From NCBI RefSeq assembly GCF_026625885.1, contig NZ_CP113068.1, positions 3,224,001-3,288,000 of the forward strand: DNA of 64,000 bases, written 5' to 3'. Made by a program: the position numbers and the translations under genes. The DNA comes from Roseateles sp. SL47. Its GTDB lineage: Bacteria; Pseudomonadota; Gammaproteobacteria; Burkholderiales; Burkholderiaceae_C. The notes beneath the pieces were generated by a model that did not search any database, was not told the origin of the DNA, and saw only the letters and a list, made by a program, of their open reading frames with translations. Positions 1 to 8,881 of the stretch are shown here, piece after piece. The stretch's first letter is position 1, and each line of letters starts with the position of its first letter.

Positions 1-381
1 CCGCCGCCGATCAACACGCCTGCGCCGACGGTCTCCACGACGCCGCCGCCGGTCACGGACTTCAAGCCCACGCCGCCGCCGGCTGCTCCTGCACCCCCGG
101 CACCGCCGCGCACGGGCCCGATGAAGGCCGTGGGTAACTGCACCAAGATGGGCAAGCCTGAAATGCCGGCCCTGAACTGGTCGGGTCAGGCTTCTTACAA
201 GGCTACCTTCACCGTGAAGGGCGGCCGCGTGACGGAAGTGCAATTCACGACCATCCGTGGCGCGAACGACCGCAAGGCAGAACGCGCCATGAAGAATGCC
301 ATCCAGTCCGCGCTGACGGAAACCTACGAATGCCCGGGGGATCTGCTCCTCGAGCAGGAGTTCGTTTTCAGCATGGATTGA
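1..381 (+). CDS. tonB: TonB-family energy transducer, C-terminal part (start outside window)
   Basis: The reading frame is open from base 1, so the start lies upstream. The first 40 visible codons are very rich in Pro, Ala and Thr, as in the periplasm-spanning arm of TonB. The last ~85 residues resemble a TonB C-terminal domain, with a beta-strand/helix pattern and two cysteines (in GNC and YECPG) that could form a disulfide. TonB couples the inner-membrane proton gradient to outer-membrane transporters. The exbB and exbD genes follow directly on the same strand, which supports the call. A TolA-like protein is the main alternative. Confidence 0.8.
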   Translation, partial: PPPINTPAPTVSTTPPPVTDFKPTPPPAAPAPPAPPRTGPMKAVGNCTKMGKPEMPALNWSGQASYKATFTVKGGRVTEVQFTTIRGANDRKAERAMKNAIQSALTETYECPGDLLLEQEFVFSMD

Positions 382-481
382 TACGCCGGCCCCCCACCGG
401 CCCCAGATCGATCACGGGGCGCCTGACGCGCCCCGCCCCTCTCAACCTGAGTTCAAGACTTTTTGCGTAGGAGCTAACTCC

Positions 482-1348
482 ATGATCTCTCGTCTGTCTG
501 CCTTGTTTGCGGCCGTTGCGTGCGCCGCGACCCTGGCCGTGTCCCCCCTGGCCGCTCAAGCACAGGACGCCGCATCCGCTGCTGCTTCCGGCGCTGAAGT
601 GACCGCAGCTCCCGCCGCTGACACTGCTGCTCCTGCCGCTGCTCCCGAAGCTGCTGCTCCCGCTCCTCACACCGAGAAGGTGGACAACCCCTACAGCCTG
701 GGCAACATCGTCGCCCACGGCAACATCGTGGACCAGATCGTTCTGGCGATCCTGTTCATCATGTCGCTGGGTTCGTGGTACATCCTGTTCACGAAGCTGT
801 GGGACACCTCCAAGATTGCTCGTGAAGCCAAGGACGTCCGCGCCACCTTCTTCAAGAAGGCTTCGCTGGCTGAAGGCATCAAGGGCCTGAGCGAAACCGG
901 TGCCTTCCGCTTCATCGCCCAGACCGGCGTGGAAGCTTCGGATCATCACGAAGGTGCGCTGACCGAAAACATCGACCACAACACCTGGGTGACGATGAAC
1001 ATCGACCGCGCTGTCGGCGAAGTGAACTCGCGCCTGCAAGGCGGCCTGGGCTTCCTGGCCACCGTCGGTTCGACCTCTCCCTTCATCGGCCTGTTCGGTA
1101 CCGTGTGGGGCATTCTGCAAGCGCTGACCCAGATCGGTGTGGCTGGCCAGGCTTCGATCGACAAGGTCGCCGGCCCCGTGGGCGCCGCGCTGATCATGAC
1201 CGCCATCGGTCTGGGCGTGGCTGTGCCGGCCGTGCTGGGCTACAACTGGCTGGTCAACCGCAACAAGTCGGTGATGGGTCAAGTGCGTGCCTTTGCTGCT
1301 GACCTGCACGGCGTGCTGATGGGCAGCCGCAAGGTCGCCAGCCGTTAA
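482..1348 (+). CDS. exbB: ExbB proton-channel subunit with signal peptide
   Basis: MotA/TolQ/ExbB family, 288 aa. Residues 1-29 form a Sec-type signal peptide ending in AQAQDA, followed by an Ala/Pro/Glu linker to about residue 65. Three membrane segments follow: around IVLAILFIMSLGSWYILF, then FLATVGSTSPFIGLFGTVWG, then AALIMTAIGLGVAVPAVLG; the last two are the conserved channel helices. With ExbD it would form the proton channel that energises TonB. A clear AGGAG lies ahead of the ATG. The signal peptide plus linker makes it longer than classical E. coli ExbB, a common proteobacterial variant. Confidence 0.93.
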   Translation: MISRLSALFAAVACAATLAVSPLAAQAQDAASAAASGAEVTAAPAADTAAPAAAPEAAAPAPHTEKVDNPYSLGNIVAHGNIVDQIVLAILFIMSLGSWYILFTKLWDTSKIAREAKDVRATFFKKASLAEGIKGLSETGAFRFIAQTGVEASDHHEGALTENIDHNTWVTMNIDRAVGEVNSRLQGGLGFLATVGSTSPFIGLFGTVWGILQALTQIGVAGQASIDKVAGPVGAALIMTAIGLGVAVPAVLGYNWLVNRNKSVMGQVRAFAADLHGVLMGSRKVASR

Positions 1349-1372
1349 TACTCGAAGTCCCGGAGACTCAAT

Positions 1373-1801
1373 ATGGGGATGAACGTAGGTTCGTCCGGTG
1401 GCGATGACGAGGTGGTCTCCACCATCAACACCACGCCCCTCGTGGACGTGATGTTGGTGTTGTTGATCATCTTCCTGATCACCGTTCCCGTGGTGACGCA
1501 ATCGGTAGGGGTGACCCTGCCGAAAGAGACGAATGCCGTCCGCGTCACGAAGCCGGAGAACATCGAAATTGCGGTGACCAAGGAAGGCGACATCTACTGG
1601 GGCGTGCAACTAGTGCCGGATACCGAGACACTGGTCAATCGTCTGAAGAAGGTGGCGGTTCTGAATCCTCAACCGGAAGTCCACATCCGTGGCGACGAGA
1701 AATCGCGCTATGAGAATGTGGGCAAGGTGATGTTTGCGTGCCAGCGCGCAGGCATCATGTCCATCAAGTTTGTCACTGAGCCCCCGGCTCGTGGCGGTTG
1801 A
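1373..1801 (+). CDS. exbD: ExbD subunit, first copy
   Basis: ExbD/TolR family, 142 aa. It has one N-terminal membrane helix containing the conserved aspartate (TTPLVDVMLVLLIIFLITVP) and a periplasmic domain. The Asp in the helix carries protons in this family. It starts 24 bases after exbB and 12 bases before a second exbD, so the three are almost certainly co-transcribed. Having two different exbD genes in one operon resembles the Xanthomonas exbB-exbD1-exbD2 arrangement. Confidence 0.93.
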   Translation: MGMNVGSSGGDDEVVSTINTTPLVDVMLVLLIIFLITVPVVTQSVGVTLPKETNAVRVTKPENIEIAVTKEGDIYWGVQLVPDTETLVNRLKKVAVLNPQPEVHIRGDEKSRYENVGKVMFACQRAGIMSIKFVTEPPARGG

Positions 1802-1813
1802 AGGAGCTGAACA

Positions 1814-2245
1814 ATGGGTATGAATGTTGGAAGCTCCAGCGGCAGTGACGAGCCAGAAACCATGCTGGACGTCAACACCACGCCGCTGATCGACGTGATG
1901 CTGGTGCTGCTGGTGATGCTGATCATCACCATCCCGATCCAGCTGCACTCGGTCAACCTGGACATGCCGCCGCCCAGCAAGAACACTCCGCCGGAGCCCC
2001 CGGTCGTCCACGAAGTGGCGATCGACTTCGACGGCACGGTGTTGTGGGACGGTGTGGCACTGGCCAGCAATGCAGCGCTGGAATCCAAGCTGTCTGAAGT
2101 GGTGGCGATCCCGGACCAGCCGGAAGTGCACATCAAGCCGAACAAGCTGGCCGAATATGGCTACGTGGCGGCGGTGATGGCTTCTGCGCAGCGCCTGGGC
2201 GTCAAGAAGATGGCCATGGTCGGGAACGAACAGTTCATCAACTGA
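1814..2245 (+). CDS. exbD2: ExbD subunit, second copy
   Basis: Second ExbD/TolR-family protein of the operon, 143 aa, with the same design: a short cytoplasmic N-terminus, a single helix with the conserved Asp (TTPLIDVMLVLLVMLIITIP) and a periplasmic domain. A GAAGGAG motif precedes the ATG. It differs clearly from the first copy outside the membrane helix, especially in a Pro-rich stretch after the helix, so the two are likely specialised rather than a recent duplication. A hairpin terminator follows. Confidence 0.92.
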   Translation: MGMNVGSSSGSDEPETMLDVNTTPLIDVMLVLLVMLIITIPIQLHSVNLDMPPPSKNTPPEPPVVHEVAIDFDGTVLWDGVALASNAALESKLSEVVAIPDQPEVHIKPNKLAEYGYVAAVMASAQRLGVKKMAMVGNEQFIN

Positions 2246-2272
2246 TGACGGCCTGATTTGGTGTTAGAACAG

Positions 2273-2304
2273 AACGCGCTGCCCGCGAGGGTGGCGCGTT
2301 TTTC
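2273..2304 (+). terminator. Rho-independent terminator after exbD2
   Basis: Inverted repeat AACGCGC / GCGCGTT followed by a run of T. It lies between exbD2 and the TPR-like gene and may act as a full terminator or only partly. Confidence 0.65.
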
Positions 2305-2323
2305 TTCGTAGGAGAGCAAGCGA

Positions 2324-3574
2324 ATGAAACTGAAACTGCTGGCCACTGCCGCCGTGGGTGCCGCGGCCCTGGTGCTGGGTCAAACGCCCGAGGGCACGCT
2401 CGGTGTGATGTCCCAGGCGGCTGCCCAGGTGCGCCCCGATGTGGGCAAGCACCTGAAGGCCGCCTCCGATCTGCTCAAGGCAGGCAAGGCGGTCGAGGCC
2501 ATGGCCAAGATCCGCGAAGCCGAAGCCGTGCCGGGCCGCAATGCCGATGAGAACGCAGCGCTGGAAGGCCTGCGCATCTCCGCCGCTTCGCGGACTGGGG
2601 ATGCAGATGCCATGGTCAAGGGGTTTGATGCCCTGAACGCCGCTGGCCGCCTGCCGGCTGCCCAGAAGTTGCCGATGATGGAAGCCATCGCCGGCACCTA
2701 TCTGCGTGCGGGCAACACCGCCAAGGCCCTGGACTGGGCCAACAAGTACTTCGCTGCGGGTGGCACCAGCGCCTCCGTGAAGCAGATCCAGACCAGTGCC
2801 CAGATGAAGTCGGGCGATGTGGGTCCGATGCTCAAGGATGCACTGGCCGAGATCGCTGCCGATGAAAAGGCCGGTCGCGCGCCGTCGCAACAAGCGCTGA
2901 ACACCGCACAATGGGCTGCGAACAAGAAGGGCGACAGCGCCACTGAATCGCAGATCATCCAGAAGCAGCTGAGCTACTACCCGACCAAGCAACTGTGGTC
3001 GCAAGTGCTGGGCACGCTGCAGAGCAAGAAGGGCTTCAACGCCTCGCGGTATCAGACCGACATCCTCCGTCTGCGTCTGGCCACCGACAACATGACTGGC
3101 GCCAACGACTACATGGAGTTGGCTCAGTTGGCGGGTGCCGCCGGTTATCCGGAAGAAGGCAAGAAGGTGCTGGACAAGGGCTTCTCGAGCGGCGTGCTCA
3201 AGCCCACCGACGACAACGGTCGTCCGAAGCGCCTGGCGGATCTGCTGGCCAAGCGTGTGGCGGATGCCGTCGCGGCGCAGGCGTCCAATGAGCAGGCGGC
3301 TCGCGCCTCTCGTGAGGGCGACGATCTGATCAAGGTGGGCCTGGCGCAAGTGCAGCGTGGCCAGAAGGCCGCCGGCCTGAAGCTGATCGACGAAGGCTTG
3401 GCCAAGGGCAACTTCAAGCGTCCGGACGATGCCAAGCTCTACCAGGGTCTGGCGCAGTACCTGGCGGGTGAAACCGCCAAGGCGCAGGCCACCTGGCGCA
3501 CTGTGAAGGGCACCGACGGCTCGGCGGACATCGCCGGCATGTGGCTGGTGGTGTCGCGCTCCGGCAAGAAGTGA
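2324..3574 (+). CDS. Secreted TPR-like repeat protein of unknown role
   Basis: 416 aa. Residues 1-36 look like a signal peptide. The rest is an almost purely alpha-helical, Ala/Lys-rich protein with repeated helix pairs of TPR or Sel1-like character (ALDWANKYFAAGG; GLKLIDEGLAKGNF). No catalytic motif is visible. It lies just downstream of tonB-exbB-exbD-exbD2 with a GGAG site ahead of ATG 2324. A periplasmic scaffold or adaptor acting with the TonB system is a reasonable inference but is not shown by the sequence. It is followed by a strong terminator. Confidence 0.75.
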   Translation: MKLKLLATAAVGAAALVLGQTPEGTLGVMSQAAAQVRPDVGKHLKAASDLLKAGKAVEAMAKIREAEAVPGRNADENAALEGLRISAASRTGDADAMVKGFDALNAAGRLPAAQKLPMMEAIAGTYLRAGNTAKALDWANKYFAAGGTSASVKQIQTSAQMKSGDVGPMLKDALAEIAADEKAGRAPSQQALNTAQWAANKKGDSATESQIIQKQLSYYPTKQLWSQVLGTLQSKKGFNASRYQTDILRLRLATDNMTGANDYMELAQLAGAAGYPEEGKKVLDKGFSSGVLKPTDDNGRPKRLADLLAKRVADAVAAQASNEQAARASREGDDLIKVGLAQVQRGQKAAGLKLIDEGLAKGNFKRPDDAKLYQGLAQYLAGETAKAQATWRTVKGTDGSADIAGMWLVVSRSGKK

Positions 3575-3623
3575 TCTGACGTGGTGGCGGCCGGGCTTTG
3601 GTCCGGTGGCCGCGCGACACAAC

Positions 3624-3655
3624 AAAACCCCCGGGGCTCACGCTCCGGGGGTTTT
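3624..3655 (+). terminator. Strong rho-independent terminator
   Basis: Near-perfect stem AAAACCCCCGG / CCGGGGGTTTT with a short loop, 50 bases after the TPR-like gene. The flanking A and T runs make it potentially bidirectional, although the converging dehydrogenase gene ends further away at 3770. Confidence 0.9.
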
Positions 3656-3769
3656 GTCTTTGGTGCTGCGCTAACGGTCGGTGCAAGCGCGGCTCGGCTC
3701 GACCCGGGCTCAACTGGCCCCGGCTCGCGTCGACCCGGTTTAGCGCGGGTTGGTGCGGTTTGGCGTGGT

Positions 3770-4528
3770 TTAGCGCGGGGCCAGCCGGATGGCGCCGTCC
3801 AGCCGGATCACTTCGCCGTTGAGCATGTCGTTGGTGATGATCTGGTGCACCAGCTTGGCATAGTCGTCCGGGCGGCCCAGCCGGGACGGGAAGGGCACGC
3901 TGGCGGCCAGCGCATCCTGCACCTCCTGCGGCATGCCAAACAGCATCGGTGTTCCAAAGATGCCGGGAGCGATGGTCATGTTGCGGATGCCGTTGCGGGC
4001 CAGGTCTCGGGCGATGGGCAGCGTCATGCCCACCACGCCGCCCTTGGAGGCCGCATAAGCCGCCTGGCCGATCTGGCCGTCATAAGCAGCCACCGAGGCC
4101 GTGGAGATCATCACGCCGCGCTCGCCGGTGGCTTCGGGCTCGTTCTTGCACATGGCCTCCGCCGCCAGCCGGATCATGTTGAAGCTGCCAATCAGGTTGA
4201 CCTGGATGACCTTGGAGAAGGCGGCCAGCGCATGGGCGCCTTCCTTGCCGACGGTCTTGGCCGCCGGCGCGATGCCGGCGCAGTTCACCAGCCCCATGAG
4301 CTTGCCGCGACCGACGGCGGCATTCACCACCGCCTGGGCATCGGCTTCCTGGCTCACATCGCACTTCACGAACAGCCCGCCCAGTTCGCGGGCCAGTGCT
4401 TCACCGCGCTCGACTTGCAGGTCGGCAATCACGACCTGTGCGCCTTCGCGCGCCAGCATCCGTGCCGTGCCTTCACCCAGCCCCGAGGCGCCGCCGGTGA
4501 CGATGAAAACCTTGTTGGCGATGTCCAT
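3770..4528 (-). CDS. SDR-family 3-hydroxyacyl-CoA dehydrogenase
   Basis: Classical short-chain dehydrogenase/reductase, 252 aa, the usual size. It carries the NAD(P)-binding TGGASGLG near residue 11, NCAG, the catalytic Ser region (STASVAAY) and YAASK with the Tyr-Lys pair. The overall sequence fits 3-hydroxy-2-methylbutyryl-CoA or type II 3-hydroxyacyl-CoA dehydrogenases (HSD17B10-like) of isoleucine and fatty-acid degradation; that substrate assignment is by family resemblance. AAGGAG lies 8 bases before the ATG. A 16-bp perfect palindrome (4553-4568) just upstream is a likely operator. Confidence 0.85.
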   Translation of the reverse strand: MDIANKVFIVTGGASGLGEGTARMLAREGAQVVIADLQVERGEALARELGGLFVKCDVSQEADAQAVVNAAVGRGKLMGLVNCAGIAPAAKTVGKEGAHALAAFSKVIQVNLIGSFNMIRLAAEAMCKNEPEATGERGVMISTASVAAYDGQIGQAAYAASKGGVVGMTLPIARDLARNGIRNMTIAPGIFGTPMLFGMPQEVQDALAASVPFPSRLGRPDDYAKLVHQIITNDMLNGEVIRLDGAIRLAPR

Positions 4529-4552
4529 GCTTGTCTCCTTGTTTGACTTCCG

Positions 4553-4568
4553 TTGACGTTAACGTCAA
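4553..4568. promoter_or_regulatory. Perfect 16-bp palindrome, likely operator of the SDR gene
   Basis: TTGACGTTAACGTCAA is its own reverse complement and lies 24 bases upstream of the SDR start codon. As I recall, MerR-type LiuR regulators of branched-chain acyl-CoA breakdown bind palindromes of this kind, which would fit the enzyme; that match is from memory. Confidence 0.6.
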
Positions 4569-4579
4569 TTGTTATGCGT

Positions 4580-4606
4580 AAAAAAGGCGGCCGGAAGAGG
4601 CCGCCT
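4580..4606 (-). terminator. Terminator of the adk transcript
   Basis: Read on the minus strand: stem GGCGGCC / GGCCGCC followed by six T. It lies 17 bases after the adk stop codon. Confidence 0.85.
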
Positions 4607-4622
4607 GTGTCTGCAAGACCGA

Positions 4623-5333
<711 letters not shown>

Positions 5334-5431
5334 CTCGATAACTGCGGGCGAGGATAGCATGGGCTGGCCTTCACCCCGCTGACGTTCCGCAGGAATGACC
5401 AAGGGCTGTAACCCGGCCGGGCTACGGAGGG

Positions 5432-6202
5432 TCAGCCCATCAGGGCACGAACGCGCGCCAGGTCTTCGGGCGTATCGACGCCGGGACCCGGCCGTTCCTC
5501 GCTCACATGCACGGCAATGCGCTCGCCATGCCAGAGCACCCGGAGTTGCTCCAGCGCCTCGATCTGCTCCAGCGGGCTCACCGGCAGGGTGGGGAAGCGG
5601 CGCAGGAAACCGGCGCGGTAGGCATACAGGCCGACATGGCGCAGCACGGCACCGGGCCGGATGCGGGCACCACCGCCGGGCGCATCGCGCCACCATGGGA
5701 TGGGCGCGCGGGAGAAATACAACGCCAGGCCTTGTGCGTCGGTCACCAGCTTCACCACGTTGGGGTTGGCGAATTCGGCGTCGTCGTCGATGGCATGGGC
5801 CACCGTGGACATCTGGCATTGCGGACGCTGAGCCAGCAGTTCGGCACACGCGCGGATCATGCCGGGGGCAATCAGCGGTTCGTCGCCCTGCACATTCACC
5901 ACCACCGCGTCGTCCGCCAGGCCCAGCGCCTCGCTGGCCTCGGCCAGACGGTCGCTGCCGCTGGCATGGTCGGCGCGGGTCATCAGGGCGCGCACACCGT
6001 GGGCGTCACAGGCGGCCTGCACCGCCGAGGAATCCGTGGCCACCACCACCTGGGCGGCGCCGGCCATGGCGGCCCGACGGGCCACCTGGACGATCATCGG
6101 GGCGCCGGCAATCTCCGCCAGGGGTTTGTTGGGCAGCCGGCTGGAGGCCAGCCGGGCCGGGATGATGATGTGGAAGGGCAGGGCGCCCGCCTCCGCACTC
6201 AT
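5432..6202 (-). CDS. kdsB: CMP-KDO synthetase
   Basis: 3-deoxy-manno-octulosonate cytidylyltransferase, which makes CMP-KDO for lipopolysaccharide core synthesis. Starting at ATG 6202 it is 256 aa, the family size, and opens with the typical nucleotidyl-transfer motif [26 protein letters not shown], the conserved metal/nucleotide site, is present, as is [15 protein letters not shown]. The longer open frame upstream lies inside the preceding gene and is rejected as start. Its ATG overlaps the stop of the Trm112-like gene by four bases (ATGA), so the two are translationally coupled. Confidence 0.95.
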   Translation of the reverse strand: MSAEAGALPFHIIIPARLASSRLPNKPLAEIAGAPMIVQVARRAAMAGAAQVVVATDSSAVQAACDAHGVRALMTRADHASGSDRLAEASEALGLADDAVVVNVQGDEPLIAPGMIRACAELLAQRPQCQMSTVAHAIDDDAEFANPNVVKLVTDAQGLALYFSRAPIPWWRDAPGGGARIRPGAVLRHVGLYAYRAGFLRRFPTLPVSPLEQIEALEQLRVLWHGERIAVHVSEERPGPGVDTPEDLARVRALMG

Positions 6203-6411
6203 GCCGGCTCGCCCTCGCCATCCAGCGCACGGGCCTCGTTGGCCAGCATCACCGGGATGCCGTCGCGCACCGGAAACGCCAGGCGGTCGGCCGGGCACAC
6301 CAGTTCACGGGCGGGCAGGGGGCGGGCCGCACCGGTCTCGGCATGGCGGCGGTCTTCCAGCGGGCCCTTGCAGACGGGGCACACCAGCATGTCAATCAGT
6401 CTATGGTCCAT
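6199..6411 (-). CDS. Trm112/YcaR-family small zinc-ribbon protein
   Basis: Starting at [12 protein letters not shown] (ATG 6411) this is a 70-aa protein of the Trm112 (UPF0434) family. It has the N-terminal CPVC pair and a second cysteine element ([20 protein letters not shown]) typical of the fold. The gene overlaps lpxK by 11 bases and kdsB by 4, forming the lpxK-ycaR-kdsB order seen in many proteobacteria. The bacterial function is not settled; eukaryotic Trm112 activates methyltransferases. Confidence 0.9.
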   Translation of the reverse strand: MDHRLIDMLVCPVCKGPLEDRRHAETGAARPLPARELVCPADRLAFPVRDGIPVMLANEARALDGEGEPA

Positions 6412-7447
6412 CGGGCAGCAGGCGCTTGAGCTCGGGGAGCAGCGCCTCCTCAAATGCAGGTTCGGGCTGGAAGTCTAGCGCCACCACCCAGATGCGGCAG
6501 CCTTGCAGCGCTTCCGGCCGCAATTTCACGGCGTCTTTTTCGGTGATGACGACTTCATCGGTGCGGGCCCAGGGCAGTGGGTCCAGCGCGGCGTGGTCGG
6601 GCAGGGGCAGGGCGCGAAAGTTCAAGCCCTGGTCGCCCAGCATGTCGAAAAAGCGCTGCGGACGTGCCAGGCCAGCGGCGGCGATCAGCGGCTTGTTGCG
6701 CAAGGCATGCAGGCGTTCCATGCGCGGGGCTTCGCCGCGCCACCAGTCGGCCAGCGCGGTGGCGCCGGCGAGCTGGCGCACCCCTACAAAGCCGGGCAGG
6801 CCGGTGCTGCGTAACCCGGTTGAGTACAGCACCAGTTGCCGGTCACTGCTGCCCGGGGGCGGCGGCAGATGGCGCGACTGGCGGAGCGGGCCGGCAGGCA
6901 ACAAGCGGCCATTGGCCAGGCCCCGTTCATCAAACACCAGCACGCTGAGTTGACGTGGCAGGCGCCAGTGCTGGAGGCCGTCGTCGGAGAGGAGCAGTTG
7001 CAGGTCGGGATGGGCCGCCAGCAGGGCCTGCGCCGTGGCCACGCGGTCACGTCCCACGGCCACCGGCACCCGGGCACGCAGCGCGATCATGAGCGGCTCA
7101 TCACCAACGTCGGCGGCGCGATCGCCGTCCTGGATGACACGGATGCGTTGGTCGTCCACGCGGCCGTAACCCCGCGAGATGACACCGGCACGAATGCCGG
7201 CCCGTTGGAGGATGGCCAGGATGGCGAGTGTGGTGGGGGTTTTTCCGGCGCCGCCGACCACCCAGTTGCCCACCACAAGGACAGGCACCGGCAAGCGTGC
7301 GGCGCGCTTCAGCCCGAATCGGTAGAGGGCCACCCGCAGCCGCAGTACGGCGGCATGCAGGGCACCGAGCGGCCGGAGCAACTGGGCCAGGCGGTCGTTG
7401 TCCCGCCAGGCCCGCTGGAGCCGCGCCTCCAAGGAACCGGGGTTCAT
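6401..7447 (-). CDS. lpxK: Tetraacyldisaccharide 4'-kinase (lipid A)
   Basis: LpxK phosphorylates the 4' position of the tetraacyldisaccharide lipid A precursor at the inner membrane. 348 aa, typical length. It has the membrane-proximal N-terminus, the P-loop region [11 protein letters not shown] near residue 62 and the SRGYGR motif. [12 protein letters not shown] carries the catalytic Asp/His region and EKDAVKL lies near the C-terminus. ATGA overlap with the upstream exbD-like gene indicates one operon. Together with kdsB it marks a lipopolysaccharide-assembly operon. Confidence 0.96.
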   Translation of the reverse strand: MNPGSLEARLQRAWRDNDRLAQLLRPLGALHAAVLRLRVALYRFGLKRAARLPVPVLVVGNWVVGGAGKTPTTLAILAILQRAGIRAGVISRGYGRVDDQRIRVIQDGDRAADVGDEPLMIALRARVPVAVGRDRVATAQALLAAHPDLQLLLSDDGLQHWRLPRQLSVLVFDERGLANGRLLPAGPLRQSRHLPPPPGSSDRQLVLYSTGLRSTGLPGFVGVRQLAGATALADWWRGEAPRMERLHALRNKPLIAAAGLARPQRFFDMLGDQGLNFRALPLPDHAALDPLPWARTDEVVITEKDAVKLRPEALQGCRIWVVALDFQPEPAFEEALLPELKRLLPDGP

Positions 7448-7860
7448 TCCCGGGGCTTGTTGGCGGCGAAGGTCAGCCGCGGAAGGTTGGCGCGGCGGGC
7501 CGCGTCCATGACATTGACCACGGCCTGATGGGGGGTGGCGGCATCCGCCGAAATGATCAGCACTGGGTCTTGCTTGCCCTGCGTGGCCGCCTGCAGCGCG
7601 GCGGTGAGCAGATCCACGCTGCGGCCTTCCACGGCCTGGCTGTTAATGGCGTAGCGGCCATCGGCCGAGATCGCAACGATGATTTCCGCCGGGCGGTCCT
7701 TCATCGTCTGCGCATCGGCGGTGGGCAGGGTCACCTGGAGTTCCGTGAACTTCGAGTAGGTGGTCGAGAGCATCAGGAAGATGAGCACGACCAGCAGCAC
7801 GTCGATGAACGGGATCAGGTTGATCTCCGGCTCCTCGCTCTGGCGACGGCGGAACTTCAT
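7444..7860 (-). CDS. exbD: ExbD/TolR-family protein of the lpxK operon
   Basis: 138 aa, single N-terminal helix with the conserved Asp (NLIPFIDVLLVVLIFLMLST) and a periplasmic domain ending in NKPRE. It overlaps the upstream exbB-like gene and the downstream lpxK gene by four bases each. This is the usual beta- and gammaproteobacterial exbB-exbD-lpxK arrangement. It is distinct from the TonB-linked pair at 1373-2245. The substrate system it energises cannot be told from sequence. Confidence 0.92.
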   Translation of the reverse strand: MKFRRRQSEEPEINLIPFIDVLLVVLIFLMLSTTYSKFTELQVTLPTADAQTMKDRPAEIIVAISADGRYAINSQAVEGRSVDLLTAALQAATQGKQDPVLIISADAATPHQAVVNVMDAARRANLPRLTFAANKPRE

Positions 7861-8552
7861 TTGGTGGCAGCCTTGGACGAGGCGCGCATGGCCGGCGCGG
7901 AGGCCGCAGGTGCGCCCGATGCAGTGCTGGCGGCGCCTGCGCCCCGGCTGGTGAGATGGTTCAGCAGACGCTCGCTGGCCTGTTCCATGTCCACCACATA
8001 CGCTTCCACACGGCCGCGGAAGTAGCGGTAGAACATCAGCGCCGGGATGGCGATGATCAGGCCGAACGCGGTGTTGTAGAGCGCAATCGAAATGCCATGC
8101 GCCAGCATCGTCGGATTGTTGCCCGTGGGGCCCTGGCTGCCGAAGATCTCGATCATGCCCACCACCGTGCCCAGCAGGCCCAGCAGCGGCGCCGCCGCCG
8201 CAATGGTGCCCAGTGTGTTCAGGTAGCGCTCCATCTGATGGATGGCATGGCGGCCGGCCAGTTCAAAGGCCTGGCGCATCCGGGGCTCTGCCATGCGGGC
8301 GTCGGTCTGCGCGGCGCGCAGGCCGGCGGCCAGCACCTGGCCCAGCAGGGAGTTCTCGGCCAACTTGTTGACCACGTCGCCGCTCGGAATCTGCAACTGG
8401 GTCACGCCCAGCACTTCGTCGATCAGGCTGTCCGGTGCCACGCGGCTGGCGCGCAGGCTGACGAGACGTTCGATGATCAGGGCCAAGGCCACCACGGAAC
8501 ACAGCAGCAAGGGCCAAATGGGCCATCCAGCGGCTTGTATGATCGAAAACAA
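7857..8552 (-). CDS. exbB: ExbB/TolQ-family proton-channel protein (TTG start)
   Basis: MotA/TolQ/ExbB family. The frame runs up to 8657, but the family N-terminus (FSIIQAAGWPIWPLLLCSVVALALIIERL) begins at TTG 8552. That TTG is preceded six bases upstream by GGAGGG; no good site precedes the upstream ATGs, so TTG is preferred, giving 231 aa. The membrane helices are the N-terminal one, GTIAAAAPLLGLLGTVVGMIEIF, and IALYNTAFGLIIAIPALMFY. The C-terminus ends in an Ala-rich tail. It is the first gene of an exbB-exbD-lpxK-Trm112-kdsB operon. Confidence 0.9.
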   Translation of the reverse strand: MFSIIQAAGWPIWPLLLCSVVALALIIERLVSLRASRVAPDSLIDEVLGVTQLQIPSGDVVNKLAENSLLGQVLAAGLRAAQTDARMAEPRMRQAFELAGRHAIHQMERYLNTLGTIAAAAPLLGLLGTVVGMIEIFGSQGPTGNNPTMLAHGISIALYNTAFGLIIAIPALMFYRYFRGRVEAYVVDMEQASERLLNHLTSRGAGAASTASGAPAASAPAMRASSKAATK

Positions 8553-8881
8553 GGCAATCCCTCCGTTCGGGCCATTCTCAGCCCGGCGGCGCATTATGGC
8601 GCCAGGAGCGCCCGCCGCCGAGCATCCTCCGGGTCTCTCACAAGCCCTTACAAACATCCACGATTCCTGTGGATAACTTTGTGGGCAACCGCGTGATCAA
8701 GCGTCCGATGGCCCGTCTCCAAGGGACAAAGATTGGCTTGCTCAAAATTTCAGCAGGAAAAAGCTTTTGAAAAACAACCGCTTATCGATATGTGACGGCC
8801 GCATGACGGGCGATGTGGCCCGCAGGACCAGCATTGGCGCGGCTGTGGAGTTCCGGACCCGCGTCCTGCTTGGGTTTGCAC
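8553..8881. other. Intergenic region between divergent exbB and xseA
   Basis: About 330 bases without a convincing gene. It holds the start region of the minus-strand exbB transcript and of xseA. Positions 8668-8676 read TGTGGATAA, the exact reverse complement of the DnaA-box consensus TTATCCACA. An AT-rich patch (8740-8790) could carry the xseA promoter, but I do not see a clean -35/-10 pair. Confidence 0.6.

Noticed and set aside
368..1609. 413-aa minus-strand ORF opposite exbB
   Set aside because: His/Gln/Gly-rich antisense shadow typical of high-GC genes; exbB on the other strand is certain.
3581..4546. 321-aa plus-strand ORF over the SDR gene
   Set aside because: Antisense shadow of a clear SDR dehydrogenase and overlaps a terminator.
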